Of a stretch of 64,000 nt of DNA, positions 44,901-59,455 are shown in pieces. The DNA comes from Antennarius striatus. Its lineage: Eukaryota; Chordata; Actinopteri; Lophiiformes; Antennariidae. The DNA lies in assembly GCF_040054535.1 (NCBI RefSeq), contig NC_090794.1, positions 5,695,001 to 5,759,000 of the forward strand. Reading direction: 5' to 3'. The position numbers and the translations under genes are program-made. How positions within the stretch are numbered: the stretch's first letter is position 1; the number at the start of each line of letters is the position of its first letter. Below the pieces are notes generated by a model. The model made no database searches, was not told the DNA's origin, and saw nothing but the letters and a program-made list of their open reading frames with translations.

Positions 44901-47900
44901 AGTCAGGAGCCAGTCAAGGGTTTTCAAGAGAACTCTCCGGCTGTCGCTTCCCCAGAAACACACATCTCCACAGCTGCACAGATATCCTCCCTCTTTATCC
45001 ATTCATGTGTCTCACTTTTAGAAACCTGAAAAACTTTCTCCAACTGAGAAAGCTTTTTGGGTTACAAAGTAAATCTACTGAGAAATAAGCACACAACACG
45101 TGTCCCAAGGGCTTCTATTTTCCACTTACATGCTAATTTAGTAAAACTGGTTAGATTTAATTTAGTGATATATTTTGATTTGCACTATTGCTGTCAAACT
45201 GTCAAACTTTAATATAAAATGACTGCTTTTTAGATATGCATCAAACATATCACTTGTTGAAATTTTGAGTCCTGCTCAGTGGTCTGTTACAGAGCAGTTT
45301 AAATCAAATTCAGGATGAATCAGCCGCTCTTCCCGATAATGTGCTGCTATTTACAGGCCAGACAATCAAAAATAAAATAACATTTTTTTAAATTCCCTGA
45401 TAATGAAGGACAGTAGAAGATGTGTGTAGCCATTCACAGACATGTTGAACAAGTTACATCCCACTGTACATCTGTGACATCATTTTACCAAATGACGCGA
45501 ATGAAAAGTGTTCTGATTGAGATCTGAGCCAATCAGGAAAGAGTCTTAATGAAGATGTAACTACATTTTAAAACGTCTGCTTCCCCCTCTGTAAAAGCAA
45601 CAGCAGCAGATGTTATTCCAACATCAATAATTCACATAAATTGAGCTGACAAACCTTCTAATAATGAATATCATAAATTGCACATGCAAAAAGAATAGGA
45701 TTAGCACACTTAAGCACAAATGGTTATTAAATTAGAGACAAGAAGTTCATCATAGTAATGCCACAATAAACCAGAACAGCAAAATTATGTTTTTTATGAC
45801 ATAAAATCAGAAAACATATCATTTTGGGATTGAATAAAATATCTGTATATGTCATCTGGCAGCTATTGTTGTCCTGCACGTAAATGCGATGCTATCAGTA
45901 AAACTGCCTGTTAAAACCAAATGTTTTTGTGACCCGTACTAGAATAAAGTCATGCGTGATTTACGAATATCATTCATCAGGAACTAAAACACGCAATTTC
46001 ACAAATATTGCCAATAATAAGTCAAACTGCAGAATCAACTAAACAGGCAGAACTGCACAAAACAACCTTTCATTATTATAGGGTCAACAAAGTTTTAATA
46101 GGAGAGTTAGTCCTTGCCTCCGTTTGATGAATGATTTCTGGTGTATATCTGCGTTGTTTACACATGCCAGCAGTCTTAATTTGGTGATATTTCAGAGCAG
46201 AATTGGCACTTCATTTCAGTATGAGTCTATAAAACAGCGAAGGTGCTGACACATGAGAAGAGATATGAGTGGTGGGATTAATCATGTGCCTCAGAATGTG
46301 TATAAGGAGCTGGAGGGAGAGAGGCAGAGAAAGGGAGGAGGAGGAGAGAGCAGGAGAGCATTGATGGATGAGTACAGTGTGGATCTACTGCTCAGCTCCA
46401 CCCATCCAAATGACGTTAGGACTAAACCGGCAGCACATTCTGGTCTGGTCACCAGCCACAGAAGCAGGTCAAAGTCAAATGCAAAGGTCAGGTAGGGCTG
46501 TGGAGTCACCTGCTGTGTGCCTGCCAACTATGACAGTTCCTGAATAGTCCACAATGTATATCGGTTTAACTTTATGTAATTTAATCACTTTAGCATCAGC
46601 TCATTCACACTGGGAAGCCTAAAACAAAGAGGATTTTGAAGAAACCACCTGCACTGAAAACAGGTGTGGTGCATTTTATTAGGTGTATTATTATGTGAGT
46701 AATTCATAGAAATACTGTACATACCCTCTATTCCTCATGACTGCCAGAGGCGATGATTTGTACCCGGATACGTCTTGATGCACAAACACAGATCCAGTAT
46801 CTGGAGCACAGAGAGAAGAATATTCAGAATTACGTTTGGTGAAGACGATGTTAATGAAAAAACATCCTGCCAACATCCGCTCTCCACACCTGGGCAAACT
46901 TTCCAATGTGCATGACTATCAGGATGCAGAGTCTGGTATCCAATTTAACTTATTCTAAGATAAAATATACCTAAAGAAGACAATAAAACAGAAATCATTG
47001 TTTCTTAATTAAAACCAGCAAACAAAATGTAAAGACACATAAAAACAGTGAGAAGAACTGTGCCAGAACTGGAAAAACATTGTCCTAGAGGAACCGTCTC
47101 AATAAAAAAGTCGTCCTCCAGGTTTCATTAATTATGGTAGCTGCCCCTGTGATCTGAAGGATGAGTGTACCTTAACTTCACTGCTAGGAGGACAAAGACA
47201 CCACAAAGATCAGCGGGTCATTTCCCACCGGTGTCAGTTATGCTAAAAATGGGTATCCTCGCTGTACTGCAAAAACTCTGGAGCAAAGGGTACAAAGAGA
47301 GATGTGGCAGAAACAGCCTCTGAGCCTGGCTGATACGTGGCTGGGTCAATGCAACCGTGTTAGCTCATACACATTAGCTAAGACCTTAGAATACAAACTA
47401 TAATTTAAATTTTTTTTTTAAAAACCCAGCGACAACAAACAGCATCACACCACTGTACGAAGTTGAATTGCTCTGTATGTGTTGATTAGCACATGTTAAA
47501 GTATGATAACAAGCACACACGTGTATTATGGTAAACTGAATAGTCAAAGGTGAATCCTAACTGTAGGTCATATTCATACCAGAGTTATATCAGTCGACCT
47601 GCTAACCTCTGATTAACCCGCAGATGAGGCATCATGACAACAAAAAGATATTAAGATCTTAACAACTGGTTAGCTGTATAGAGAAAAATACAGTGTCCAC
47701 CTCCAGACACAGCTCTACCTTGAAGCAGCAGAAAAGCAATGTAAGGAAATTCTGGCCTGAGGTCACACACAGTGTTTTCTTCTGAGAAACTGAAAAGGAG
47801 AAATTTCTACTCAATTTCCTACCATGTTGTTAAATATTGACATCATGTGCTTAAAAATATCTATAGGCATAAAGCTTTATATGTTGTGAAATACTAAAAT

Positions 47901-48119
47901 ACTGTGTGCCTTTAAGGTGAGGCTGAGTACTGTTGGTAATAATTCCGCCTGTAAAGAATAAATTTGATTTTCTCCTATAAATCAGGCTTTATGTTGTTTT
48001 GTGCAGCCATCCCCAATTATGAGTCTATATTAAACTGACCCATTTTGAAGTCAAACATATGGCAATCGATAAGAATTATATTGACTTCCAGTTCATTTCA
48101 TTTCTCATCCAAAGCCAGG
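35991..48119. other. Long gene-free tract
   Basis: No exon, RNA gene or clear transposon recognised over about 12 kb. The longest frame (137 codons, 36130-36543, plus) has no domain and an expected random length. Stretches near 39060-39660, 41400-41900 and 43000-43600 have higher complexity with TAATTA-type homeodomain cores and could be conserved non-coding elements. A poly-T run is at 41085-41099. Confidence 0.5.
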
Positions 48120-48215
48120 GCTGGAGATTGCAGTCATGTGATTACAGCGCTAAAGGCTAACCCAGAAGGTCAGGGGCTACAGGGTCAAATCCCAGCGGTT
48201 CTGGCTGTGGAGCAC
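48120..48215 (+). mobile_element. Possible tRNA-derived SINE head
   Basis: TACAGCGCTAAAGGCTAACC, then CAGAAGGTCAGGGGCTA, then AGGGTCAAATCCCAG. The last block resembles a pol III B box (GGTTCAAATCC) and the first part a degenerate A-box region, as in tRNA-type SINEs of fish. No intact tRNA fold is present. Confidence 0.4.
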
Positions 48216-50817
48216 TTTAATCATGTGGAGTGTCTGCACCAGGGGAGAAACCCACTAAATCACATATGATAAGGTTATACATAAGTCAGACCGGTACTAT
48301 TCCAGGTAGCACTGCTGCAGCGTGAGAATTATCTCCCCTCTAGGACAACACAACGCCAATCGTGACCACGCTTGCATGTTACTGTGAGGGGGAAATGTAT
48401 TTGCTGAACCCCGCAGAGCAGACAGTCTTTTAATTTATGCAAATATGCACAAGAGTAGATTCATTTGAATTATTAAAATGAGACGGCTCTGCGTGCAACA
48501 GATTGTTCTGCTGGTGAGTCTGTGGTGTCTTACACCTCCTCTCTAATTATTAACAGCAGCGTTTTACTTGGATGAAACAGAACGGAGGAGGGAGGCAGCA
48601 GGACTCCCTGTGGCTGACACACAATGTGAGTCAAAAGAAGATAACACTTCTTTTTTTTTACACTCTCTGATGCTGTGTTGATTTCTGGGTCTCTCTTTCT
48701 TCCTGCCTGCCAGTCTGTCTATTTCCTCTACTTCCGTTGTTGCACAGGAAAGATGGCACTTTCTATTAATCCACTCTTGTTTTCGCAGCCATCATTTGAA
48801 TTGGTTGGGATAACTATGAGGGCACTATGAGAGTTTGAGGAAGATATGCGAAGGCATTGATGATACAAACTCATTTATTTGATTGATTTTTATTAGCAGA
48901 GGGAATGTGATAAAGACAAAGTGTGGCTTTGTGACAAAGTCCTGCAACTTTATAAGGAGAATGTTTGACGGATTTCGAGTATTCGTTTCATGTTTTTTAC
49001 CAACAATAAACAGTGGTTACTTTTTACTATGGCCATCTGAAAGGAGCAGTTCACCCAACACGGGAAATTCAGTTGTCATTCACTCAACCCCATAACAAAG
49101 GGAGGTCGTGGGAGTTACACCGATGTCTTCATTGACCCACAAAGATGAAGAGCTGTTTAAAACATTAAAAAAGAAATCAAACTATAATAAAAGTCCATGG
49201 AAGAGTTATTTATGTCCATTTTAAGCTGAAATCACTGTAACCTCAATGCTCAAAGGATGATAATGACTGGATTCTTATTTTTGGGTGAATTGTTCCATTA
49301 ACAAGCTGCAGTAAAGGGTTAATACAGGTAGTTGAGGGTTGTTTTTTTTATCACTGCATTATGAAAAATGCTCAACAAGCAGAGGTATGACTCCCCCTCT
49401 TCTTCAGATGAGCAAACAACATGCATACTTTTCCATTATACAAATAAATAATCTATGCGTGATGTTAAGTAGCATTAGCAACATTAATTTGACAAACACT
49501 TTGCCTCACTGCACAATGGCAATTCGTTTAAAAGAGTCATCTCACTGAGGCTATCCTTTGATGTGCATCATAAAAATGGCTCCCTCTGGTAAAAGCAAAG
49601 TTTTATTGGTGTAATCATTAAGTCTCGGGGAAACTATCCCGAGAATACAGTACAAACAAATTGCCCATTACCTCACTTAAAAAGTAGCTAATCCATTGGT
49701 TTAATGACTTGTTTGAATGAAACTCATAGAGACATTTGCATATTTTCAGCTCAAATTACCATTTTTTCTTCTTCACCAGATTGCTGCTGTATTCCTGCTG
49801 AAACCTTCTGTCAGTGTGTACCTCTGTTAGCAGCGCTCCTACATATGGATAAGACAGAACAACTGCTTAAGCAGTTCAGTGGGTAGACAAAGGGCAAATA
49901 ATTACTCTGGAAGTGTCTCTGGGCTGGCCACAAACAGCAGTAATAATTGATGTCTTGAGATTTTTTCACCATGTCGGATAAATAGAACAACGCTGGTAAC
50001 CACATTTACCTTTAAAGAGTGAAACGCTTCATGTCATGGTTTGGCATATACAATTTTACACATCATGCTTCTAAAAATGTGCTTTCAGACATTAAAATCT
50101 CCGCTGGAATGCACTCAAAACAGAAACTGCACCTGATAGGACGCCTGGAGTGTGACATCATAATTGCATCACATGTTACAGCTGTGGAGAATCATCTGCG
50201 AAACAGCGATCACCTGTAAATACCAAGCTAAACCCATTACAGCAGTTTACTGAGAAGAGGTCAAAGGTCATTCTGTTACCATCATTGTTACTGTGGTGTG
50301 TTTTCAAAGTATTCACATAGTGTTTCTGAAAACCTGTCAAAATTCTAACATGTTCATACAGATTTAAAAAAAAAAACGTTAGCTGTTTAGTACCATAAAA
50401 CATTGTGTTATTACAAGCCAAACTCTTGAGATAAAAATTAAAAGAAAAACGTATAATAAAATAACAGGCTTACAAGTAAACAAGTTTTTTTTTCCCAAAG
50501 TACTTGAAACTTTACTCAATAAAGTCATTCAGATTTCTGGAGTCCAACTCTTTCCCAATAACAGCAGAACAATCGGGTGTTACTGCATCCTTTGTGTCCC
50601 CCGCTGCTCTTTTGCTTGTTTTTGTTAATTAGTTTGGACTTCTTTTGTGGGACACTCAAATAATTAACAATGACAAATAGCTTTTGTATCCACTAGCGCT
50701 TATCCCACCTCTACAGCTGTGGAGATCTCGCTCTGGTGAAGCCTGTAGTCATCCAGTCATGGGAACCAAATCAAAAGTGTTAATTTATACTGTGACCTGG
50801 TGTCAGCTCAAAAGATG

Positions 50818-50821
<4 letters not shown>
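48216..50821. other. Intergenic
   Basis: No gene recognised. A perfect octamer ATGCAAAT at 48437-48444 lies in a repeat-free stretch (48290-48560) with several TAATTA-like cores. Confidence 0.45.

Positions 50822-50906
<85 letters not shown>
50822..50906. repeat. (GA)n microsatellite, about 42 units
   Basis: Uninterrupted purine-only GA over 85 bases, capable of triplex (H-DNA) formation. It produces a meaningless Glu-Arg repeat frame. Confidence 0.97.
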
Positions 50907-50909
<3 letters not shown>

Positions 50910-53900
50910 TTGAGGAGAAAAACATGCAGTGTCACCATAACTCCACTTTTAGCCCTCTTGCATCAGGTTACTGCGTATGTGCTGACGCAGCCCCAGGAAA
51001 CAGATGTCCTTGTGCACCCAGTTATAATTATTGATGAAGAGACTGGTTGTATTCATCAGAGTCTGAGCTGTATGGAGGCTGGATCACCCAGTGACAGCCA
51101 ACACGACGACAAGTATCATGTATGCCAGGACCAGTCACAATCTGTTTAGCACACTGCCCTGAACATGAGAGCCGTTATACAGGAAAGGCTAGCTGAAAAA
51201 GAACAATGATTGAAGTCTATGACAAATACTACATATGTGTGTATATATGGGATATGATTTTGGATACACACCTATTTATTTAATTTCCTTCTGAAATTGA
51301 AAAAGTGTTATTACGCTGATCATTTCTGTAAAAAGCTAAAAATATCAAACATCTGTCATTATCACCTCATCATAACCCATTTGAAAATTGAAATGATTAT
51401 CCTACAATGCTGAAAGAGCATCCTGCAAGCTAACAACTGGCCTATTTAATATATTATTCAGCTTCTCTATTTTTACATGAAGATAATTCATGTGACACAC
51501 AATCTTCCAGGACACTAAGATAACGTGTATATGAGCCATTAGTGATGTTGGGAAGATGGCCAACACTGCCCTTCTCTGAGAATGAAGGAAGTTACACCTG
51601 TGAGCTCCATGTGAAGCAGACTAAAAATGTGGTATCTGTGTAGGATGCCTCTTTCCTGAGTGTAGACATCATTATATGGTTGACAGCCCATCGAGTTGAG
51701 TGACAAGTTGTCAGGAGTGTAGCCTGACAAAGGGAGGTTAAGGAGGGATCAAATCTGGTGTCTGGGTGAAATGCTGCCCACTGCATCTTTAAATGGAACG
51801 ATCAGCATCTGAAACTGCAAAGAAACTAACTGAAATCAAAGAAATTACAAAAAAAAAGAAGAAGAACTTCACACCTCTATTTTCTGTTGGAAAAATTCTG
51901 AGGTTTAGGAGATTTAGGAGGCTTAGGAGATTTGGAAGAGTGTGGTTCAACCGTTGGCACTCATCAAAGTGTCGTCAGGTTAGCCTCTGTTTCCGTGACA
52001 ACAATACACTAAATCATCAACAACAGATTATATGATTTCTCTAACAATCCATTTTTCTGCTGTTCAGGTGTTTGGAGGGTCCAAAGATAGACCAGGCAGG
52101 ATTTGTAAACTGTAGCCTTCAAAGTCAACAAAAGCCTCTAAAGCAGTCAACTGAGACCTCTGGGGTACACCAAGACCGCCAAAGCTTCCCTAACCCCACT
52201 CCTGGTCCATCCTGAGACTGATGGTCACTTAAGTTAAAAAGTCTGTAATTCATCTGTTCTACAGCATGTGGTTATCTCCCAACATGAAGCCTCCCCTGCA
52301 GCAAAAAGCAGTTAGACTACAGAAGGTAAATCCAGAGTCACTTGTCAATTGAACTATTGAACACGAGAGGCATCACTTGGGTTTATGTTGTCAGCCTTCT
52401 CTGATTATCAAGTCTAAGCTTGGTATATTTGTTTGCTATCAGATCTTATGAAGTGCTTTTGTTGAACATAGGAAACAATTTCCATAAGGTAAATATGTAA
52501 AAATACATAAAGTTTGTGTTGTTGTCAGCCATCTGGATTCAGACACATACTGTAAGAATTATCTGGAACACTAATAAAGAACTAATCTCATCTGAGACGT
52601 AATTGAAATACAGTTCTTCAAGTAAGACTCAGGTTGAAAAAAGATTTTTCAATAACCATTACATTATACTGCCATCCTGGCACCACACAGAAAGTAATGA
52701 TGCATCAAGTCAATCAGTCTTAATGTGCCTGTGAAACAGGCAGCATAAATTGCAATAACTGTTAAAAACTAGGAGCTTTTTAAAGTATTAATTCCCTCTT
52801 CACATAATTGGATAGGACACCAAGGTGGCAATATCTTTTATGGAACTGCCATGTCAGGAGTGCAGATTGTCTTTTGAGGCAGAGTGATAGTTGAGTGCAA
52901 AGTGACAGTGAATCTTAGAAATGGAGCTCCTTAGAACATTATTTGCCATAAATTTCCTAGAGGATCTCAACTCAAGGTCAGCTGTAAAAGTGACAGCCTT
53001 CAAGCAAAGGCCAGTCCAGCTCACCATCACCCACCAAGGCCCTCTAACTTTTATCAGCGCGTCCTACCGCCGGCTGACTGAGATGTGAGGATGACCCAGT
53101 CTCTTGGGAAAGGCCTTTTAAAGTTTGACCAATAAATGACGGTCAGTCTCCAAGCAGACTAGTGGAAGAGCCATAACCGAGGACAACCAATTACTTCCAG
53201 CTTCCATAAAGACTTAGACAGTTGCACTTTAGGACTGATTTGGTCTTGTGTGGCGCCTGTGGAAAGGTTTGGCTGGGTTTACAGATCCCTTATGATCTGT
53301 ATCTAGCAAAGAAAGTCCATTTAACATGGATTTTATTTTAAAACTATCTTCTGCAAGGATTGGCGGAGCCATGGAAACATTATTGTGGTTTTTCTTATCT
53401 ATTAGCCGAAAGGCATAGATAAAAAGGCTGCCAATCAAATCAATAAAGAAACACTGTAGTTTTATAAGTGCCCTGTAACTGAGGTTAATGGTTGACATCT
53501 TTATCGCACGCTGTTCCAATATGACCCCAGTGATCAGAGCAGCTGGTCTTGAAGGGATTAGCAACAATGAACCGTAAAACAACACAAGATCACATTTATG
53601 TATTCCCATAACATTCATTTAAAAGAGCGTTCTCTTTGAAGGTCAGGAGCCTTTTACCATTCAGAACGTTTGATTCTGCAAAACTGACCCAAATAAACAA
53701 CACATGTACTTATGCATCTGTAAAAGGCGAAATGTTCTTTAACCTTCATGGGTTCCAAAATGTTTTCTTCCCTTAAGCTAGTTTGTGGTTTCAAAATATC
53801 AAGTCAACAACAACACTGGTCACAAGTTTCTATGCATTGTGATGATTTAGATCAGCACTCGGGAAAAAGGCAAGTCACTGCATGAATCTGCTGTAACGTA

Positions 53901-56900
53901 AATTTCAAAACAATACATCCTCATGATCAGAATTGATTTTCAAATATGTGAATACCTGAATCAATAAAAAAAAAACTACTTTTGTCAAAAGATATGTTTT
54001 TTTTAAATCTGTGACTGTAATGCAGTTCATCCACCAGAAGGTGATAGTAATAAAACTACAGGCTATTTGCAACACCCATTAAGAAAAGAAGAACACTCTA
54101 ATATCATCATTAGCCGACAGCACCATAGTAGCTTGGCTGTTAAAAAATGGCACATTGTGCTGGCAGATTATATGTTTATTCTGAATATAATATAATGTTA
54201 GTATGTGTCACACATTGATGATAAATCTTGTAGTTAAGTCAATGAAAAGTGAGCTTAGAGGCTTTCCCTGCTCCTGCTTTTGTTATATGAAAAACTTTAA
54301 TCAAGTTCAATTTCTGTATGCCTAAAAAAAAAAACACACTGAAGAAACCAATTACAAAAACACACAAAAAAACCCCCACACACCTTTAGGGCCTTACAAG
54401 GCATTCAGCAAATGTATTGAGTCCTGTGATAGTTGATTTTTTTTGTATTTCCAAAGACCGAGGAAGCCAAAGGCTGCCATACATTCTCACATCATGTTAC
54501 CTTATACAACAATTTCTTCACCTCTGGGGGCAAACAAAAGTTCACTTTTCTGCTTGATGCTAAAGGTTGGAATCCTACCTTGAAAACCTCACCATATATC
54601 CTGCAGTTTTTTTTCCAATAACTGCTGTTGTTGACTGCAGTAAAAGATAACCTAAAGTTACACTAGTGTCCTCTCTGTGTGGGATCAGCCCTAGTCAAAC
54701 AGGAGGACAGGTATTTATTGTGACTTTATTTCTGCTGTGTGAACAGCCGTTACATCTGCCCCTGCCGAGTGAAACTGTTCAAAGTCTATCTTAGTCTCCA
54801 CAGAATGCTGCAGCCATAAATGAATCACGCCTAGAAAAATATCACACTTTTCTCCTTTTAGCAGGACCACACTGGTACATTTGTTTGCAATTCAATTTAG
54901 AATCATTTTGAGCTCGGCATTGACCAGGCTGCAAATTATACTCCTCTCTATCCCCCTGACTGTACACAGCCTGAGGGCTTCAGGCTAGATCCTGCTAGCT
55001 GGTCCTCTGTCTGGGTCTGACATCAGTGAGATCTATATTTTCTGTGGAATCATCTAATTCTCCAAACCACCAATTTCACTCATTTTGAGAACCGCTGCAC
55101 AAATGCACTTTTAATGATTATGAAAATTACAAAAATTAAAATTATTTCCCCCTAGACATGAGGGTACACTGCTTCATCAAGTTACACGAGTTAGAAAGCC
55201 GTATATGTAGTATCTATGTCAGTCGGTGAACATCCTTAAAAGAAGCAGTTCTGCAATCTGTTTAAAGGATCCTCTTTAACAAGCTGTTGTTAATTAAAAC
55301 CTGAAATGATCTTTACCTTAGTCAATTTTGTCACGTTAACAGGATATTGACTCAACTCAAAATCAGTTTCTCGCTGAATAGATAATGATTTTCCATCCTG
55401 TATCCATCCTTATCTCCTGTATCCTGTGTGCCAAAGCATTTACTAGTGTCCTCAATCTGAAATACAACATGAAATATGACTAGCAGATAAGATGAAGAGT
55501 CTGCAGCATGTTAAGTGTATGAAGTTAACAGCATAAATTATTGGATTAATTATTTTGAAAGCACATGTAACATCATCCTGTCTGTTAGAGACTAACAGAT
55601 GAGGAAGAGGTTGAGTGTTCTGCTGTGTCATTAAAGTGATGTCACCGGCAGCCTCTCCATCCTTTTCCTTCACTGTGGAGCGGAATAATATTCTCATTAG
55701 ATACTTGTTTAATTCCCAAGAGAATTTATCCTAACAACACAATCAGGTAGCAATAAAACAAGACGAGCTTTTTAAAAACAATAGAAATAAAATATCCAGC
55801 TACAATTTCCATCAAACAACTGAAGCTCACAAATGTTGGTTGCATGTGGATAATTTGTTAATCACATGTCCAGGCTCATATTGCAATACATAACCTGAAT
55901 AGATTTTTTAGCCAATCAGCTTTATGTACAGTATAAAACTCATCGCAATCCACAAACAGCTTTAATGAATTAAAAGAAAACAGGAGGTTGTGTTGGATAT
56001 TCCCCTCACATCTGGACATCACTGACGCCCTCCTGAACGCCTCTGCTGTCCTGCGCGTCCTGCCGTGTGTAGTTCACTGACATCGCCATACATGATGTGA
56101 CCTCTTGCTGATCTGCAGAGCTGTCAACATTCCAGGCAAGCCTTGTGCAACTTTAATGAAAAATGTAATCCCTCGCTATCTCTGTTACATTTGCCCAGAC
56201 AGTCCATCAGACTTAGGGTGAAATGCATATTTTTTCTGAACGAGGGACGGTGACATGCGATAGCACGAGGCTTAGACTGCTTTATACCTCAGCTGCTGGA
56301 GATAACTTCCACAGGCCCGTGCAGTCAATCACGCTGTGCTGCCTCGTCACTGGCATCCGCCGCGGTCTTCAGCTGGACCGCATGGAGAATAAAAACAATC
56401 CATTCAGCATCGCCTCCCCATGTACACACTCCTCTGTTGACTGGTACCGGCTTGTTTGCTGACAAGTGTGCAGCAGCGGGTGTGTGTGCTTGCATGTGTG
56501 TCATGCATGCGTACGCACCAGAGATAGGCCCGTTCTGAGATTCCATACATTCATCTTCACTCGGCTTATCTGCTTCCTTTCATACTGCTGTGTCAGGCCT
56601 CTGATTCATACTCATGATCTCAGCTGATGCTCTTTGTAAGGCACATAAACGCAACCGGCAAAAGCAGATTCATGCAAATACATTTCTCTTTTCTGTTGGG
56701 TTGTTTGCCACGCCTCTATTCTCAAGTGTCTTGTATGCTCACAGGTTTTCAGGTCTAAAATGAGAAGAAAGCACCGTTAGCGGCTGTGTATGCAAGGACA
56801 CAATCAGGAAACGGTGGAGGAATAAATGAGCAAAGACAACATTGTTAGAAATCAATACCACGGTTACCATACAGCAGATAACACAGTGGATGTGTGTTAA

Positions 56901-59219
56901 TTACAAGTCGTACCAGGGACGAGTTGAAAGACACCGTATTTTATTGACACCATATCTAACAAAATTACCAAAGCTTTGCAATCCGTTATTTTGCTTTTCC
57001 ACCTTGTGTCAAAACACAAAGTGGAAAAGCAGGATGTGAGGATGTGGACTGAGACTACAAACACACACACACAGAAACACACACACACACACATGAAAGG
57101 GGACAGATATGGTCAGTTATGTGTCTACAGAACTACCTTGCTATGTTACAGATTGATGCTGTAATGGTGTGGGTTCAATTGTGAAGCATCACCTTTAATG
57201 TTCACAATTTAGACAGTGACATAATGACCTAAACTTTCCAAACCCTCCTCGCTAATGATCAACTGTGTTTGCCTACACTCTCTGAAAAAGGCACAAATTG
57301 CTGAAGCCGTTGGAAAGTGCCTACGTGACGGTAAAAGATCCCTCTCGCCCCAAATCCCACCTGCCAGAACAGATGCGAAAGCTTTTTAAAGTGACTGCAA
57401 GTGTTCATTAGAGATAAGGGAGTTTGTCTGCCCACGTAATTGCTTGGCTTCCACGGCAGACTGTATGCGCCCCTCAACTATTACCAACATGGCAGCAGCA
57501 TGCCGGATGACTGCTGGTGCTCTTGCTCCCTGACATTTAGGTCCATTTAGGCTCATTAGACGTGAGGAGCAGGGCCTTTTGTGTTTGCCTCTTTCGCTCA
57601 CGTTGAAGATAAATGAGTGGCAACTAAAGGTGTTTTTTTTTAAATGTGCTTACAGCAGCAGTTCAACAGGTCTCGACAGGCACTGAATGGTACTGATGGT
57701 CAAAGCTAAATCACAAGTTCTTCTTTACATGAGCGAGCTGCAGGTTTGAGTTTGAGTTCAGATTTCATTCCTCGATGACTGACCATTATTTAATCTACCC
57801 ATGGATTCTTTTTGGGAAATTCTTTGTACCGTTTTCTCAAACAAACCAGTGGCTATAGGTGAAAAAAATTACAACTACACCCTCCTTGTGATGATGGCTA
57901 CAACTGACCAAGGGCGCCTGATCTTCAAGGGCAACTAAAAACTTGTGAGAGCCTCCTGATTGGCCCTCAACACCATGTGTTCAACACATAGTTGTATTTC
58001 ATGAATCTGCTTCTTCAACGAATCGTGTTTTCCTAGAGCTATGCCAGGTGAAAGTTGAGCTCAGCAGCTCATTTCAGTCTGATCTAAGAATGTGTAAAGT
58101 AAAAACATGTCAACATTCTGGTCTGCTTAGTTCTGAGTCAGCTGTTCCTGCTGCCAATGATCATCTCAGTCAAACTAAAGCAGGAGCTTTAGCAGACGAG
58201 AGGCTGCAGCCTTGCTTTGGGATTTCACATAATGAGACACCTGTATATTTATTAATACAAACTTTGCCTGGTGCAACTTTACTTCTGTAGAGCTGGCTCT
58301 TTTTTTTTTTTTTTGCCGGTTCAGTGTAAACCTTGAGGAGGTAGAGCAGCATTATGGAATCCTGCCTCTGGTTTTCTTTTTAAACTGTCTGTTTATATGA
58401 CATAATGTGTGCAGCATCGCAAACTTTAGTGTTGCATAATTTCAAAGAGATTATTTTCACTGTTTGGAGAGAGGCTGGATCCATCCTCCAGCTCAGAGTC
58501 TCAGAGGAGAGCTAATTAGATACTTTTTCTCGTCTTTGATCATCCAGACTGAGATGGTGCAACATCATGTCACATTGATGATGAGGATAATGATGAGGAT
58601 GTCTCTTTGTCTGCAAGTAAGATCAGATTTCTCCAATCCTTATAGGTTCAGGTGATGCCATACACACATACACACCTCAACCATATACACACCAGACAAA
58701 AAAAAACAACAACTTGAAAAACATCCACACAAAATCCCATCACACAATGTCTAAAAAAAATTAAATAACAAGACTGGATCCAGGTTTTAATTTTGAACTA
58801 GCGAACAAGCATATGTGTGAAAATGACCTCCTTAGAGGAGATAATAGCACCTCAGTCAGCACATTTGTCCTGGAAGTCAATAAGCATATGAGATGCTTCC
58901 TCCTTCTTCACCTCTGCTTGTTACTACATGTTGTAAAGAATCAGTTATGGCACACAAAAAAAGATGCAAAATATGACACAATTATAGTTTTTTTTTGTAA
59001 AATTACCATTGTGTCATGTTTAACTATGCAACTATCAGTGCAAACCAGCTTGAAAAATTCTGATAATTAAGGTGCCTTTCACTGAAGAAAGATAAAAAGA
59101 AAGAATTCATTTCAGTTTATCCTGTTAATTACATGAGAAGATATTCAACATAGTGGAAGAAGACAAATGCATGCTTTTCAGCAAATCTTCACCACACCAC
59201 TGTAATGTGAAGTGGTTAA
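50907..59219. other. Intergenic
   Basis: No exon recognised. It includes a small imperfect tandem of a TTTAGGAGR unit at 51901-51931, CA tracts at 57060-57094, a T run at 58292-58314, and a repeat-free, moderately GC-rich stretch at 57240-57600. The 129-codon minus frame at 53229-53618 matches nothing I know. Confidence 0.5.
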
Positions 59220-59235
59220 ATAGAGGGAGAGTACA

Positions 59236-59455
59236 TTAGCAGAAGAGACAAAGACTGAGTCTGCACAGCTGGCCGTGACAGAATCTTTATCATGGCTGCC
59301 AGATAATGTGACCCTGGTGCTGTGCCTCCATTGGGACTTCCAGAGAGACCCCAGCATGGTTGCCTCCTCCTACCTAGATGCAGTGACATCCATAAACATG
59401 ACCGCAGCCCTGCAGGATGCTGCACAGGACAGGAATGTCTTCACATAAATGAGAT
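59236..59455 (+). other. Unidentified protein-like open segment without a start codon
   Basis: An uninterrupted plus-strand frame of about 70 codons runs from just after a TAG near 59220 to a TAA at about 59446. It includes ESLSWLPDNVTLVLCLHWDF then QRDPSMVASSYLDAVTSINM. Composition and hydrophobic spacing look protein-like, but there is no upstream ATG in frame, no clear donor and no domain I recognise. It could be a gene fossil, a repeat fragment or chance. Confidence 0.2.

Noticed and set aside
50684..51034. Plus-strand frame with a long Arg-Glu repeat
   Set aside because: The repeat is only the translation of the (GA)n microsatellite.
53229..53618. 129-codon minus-strand frame
   Set aside because: No motif or splice context; composition like the surrounding non-coding DNA.
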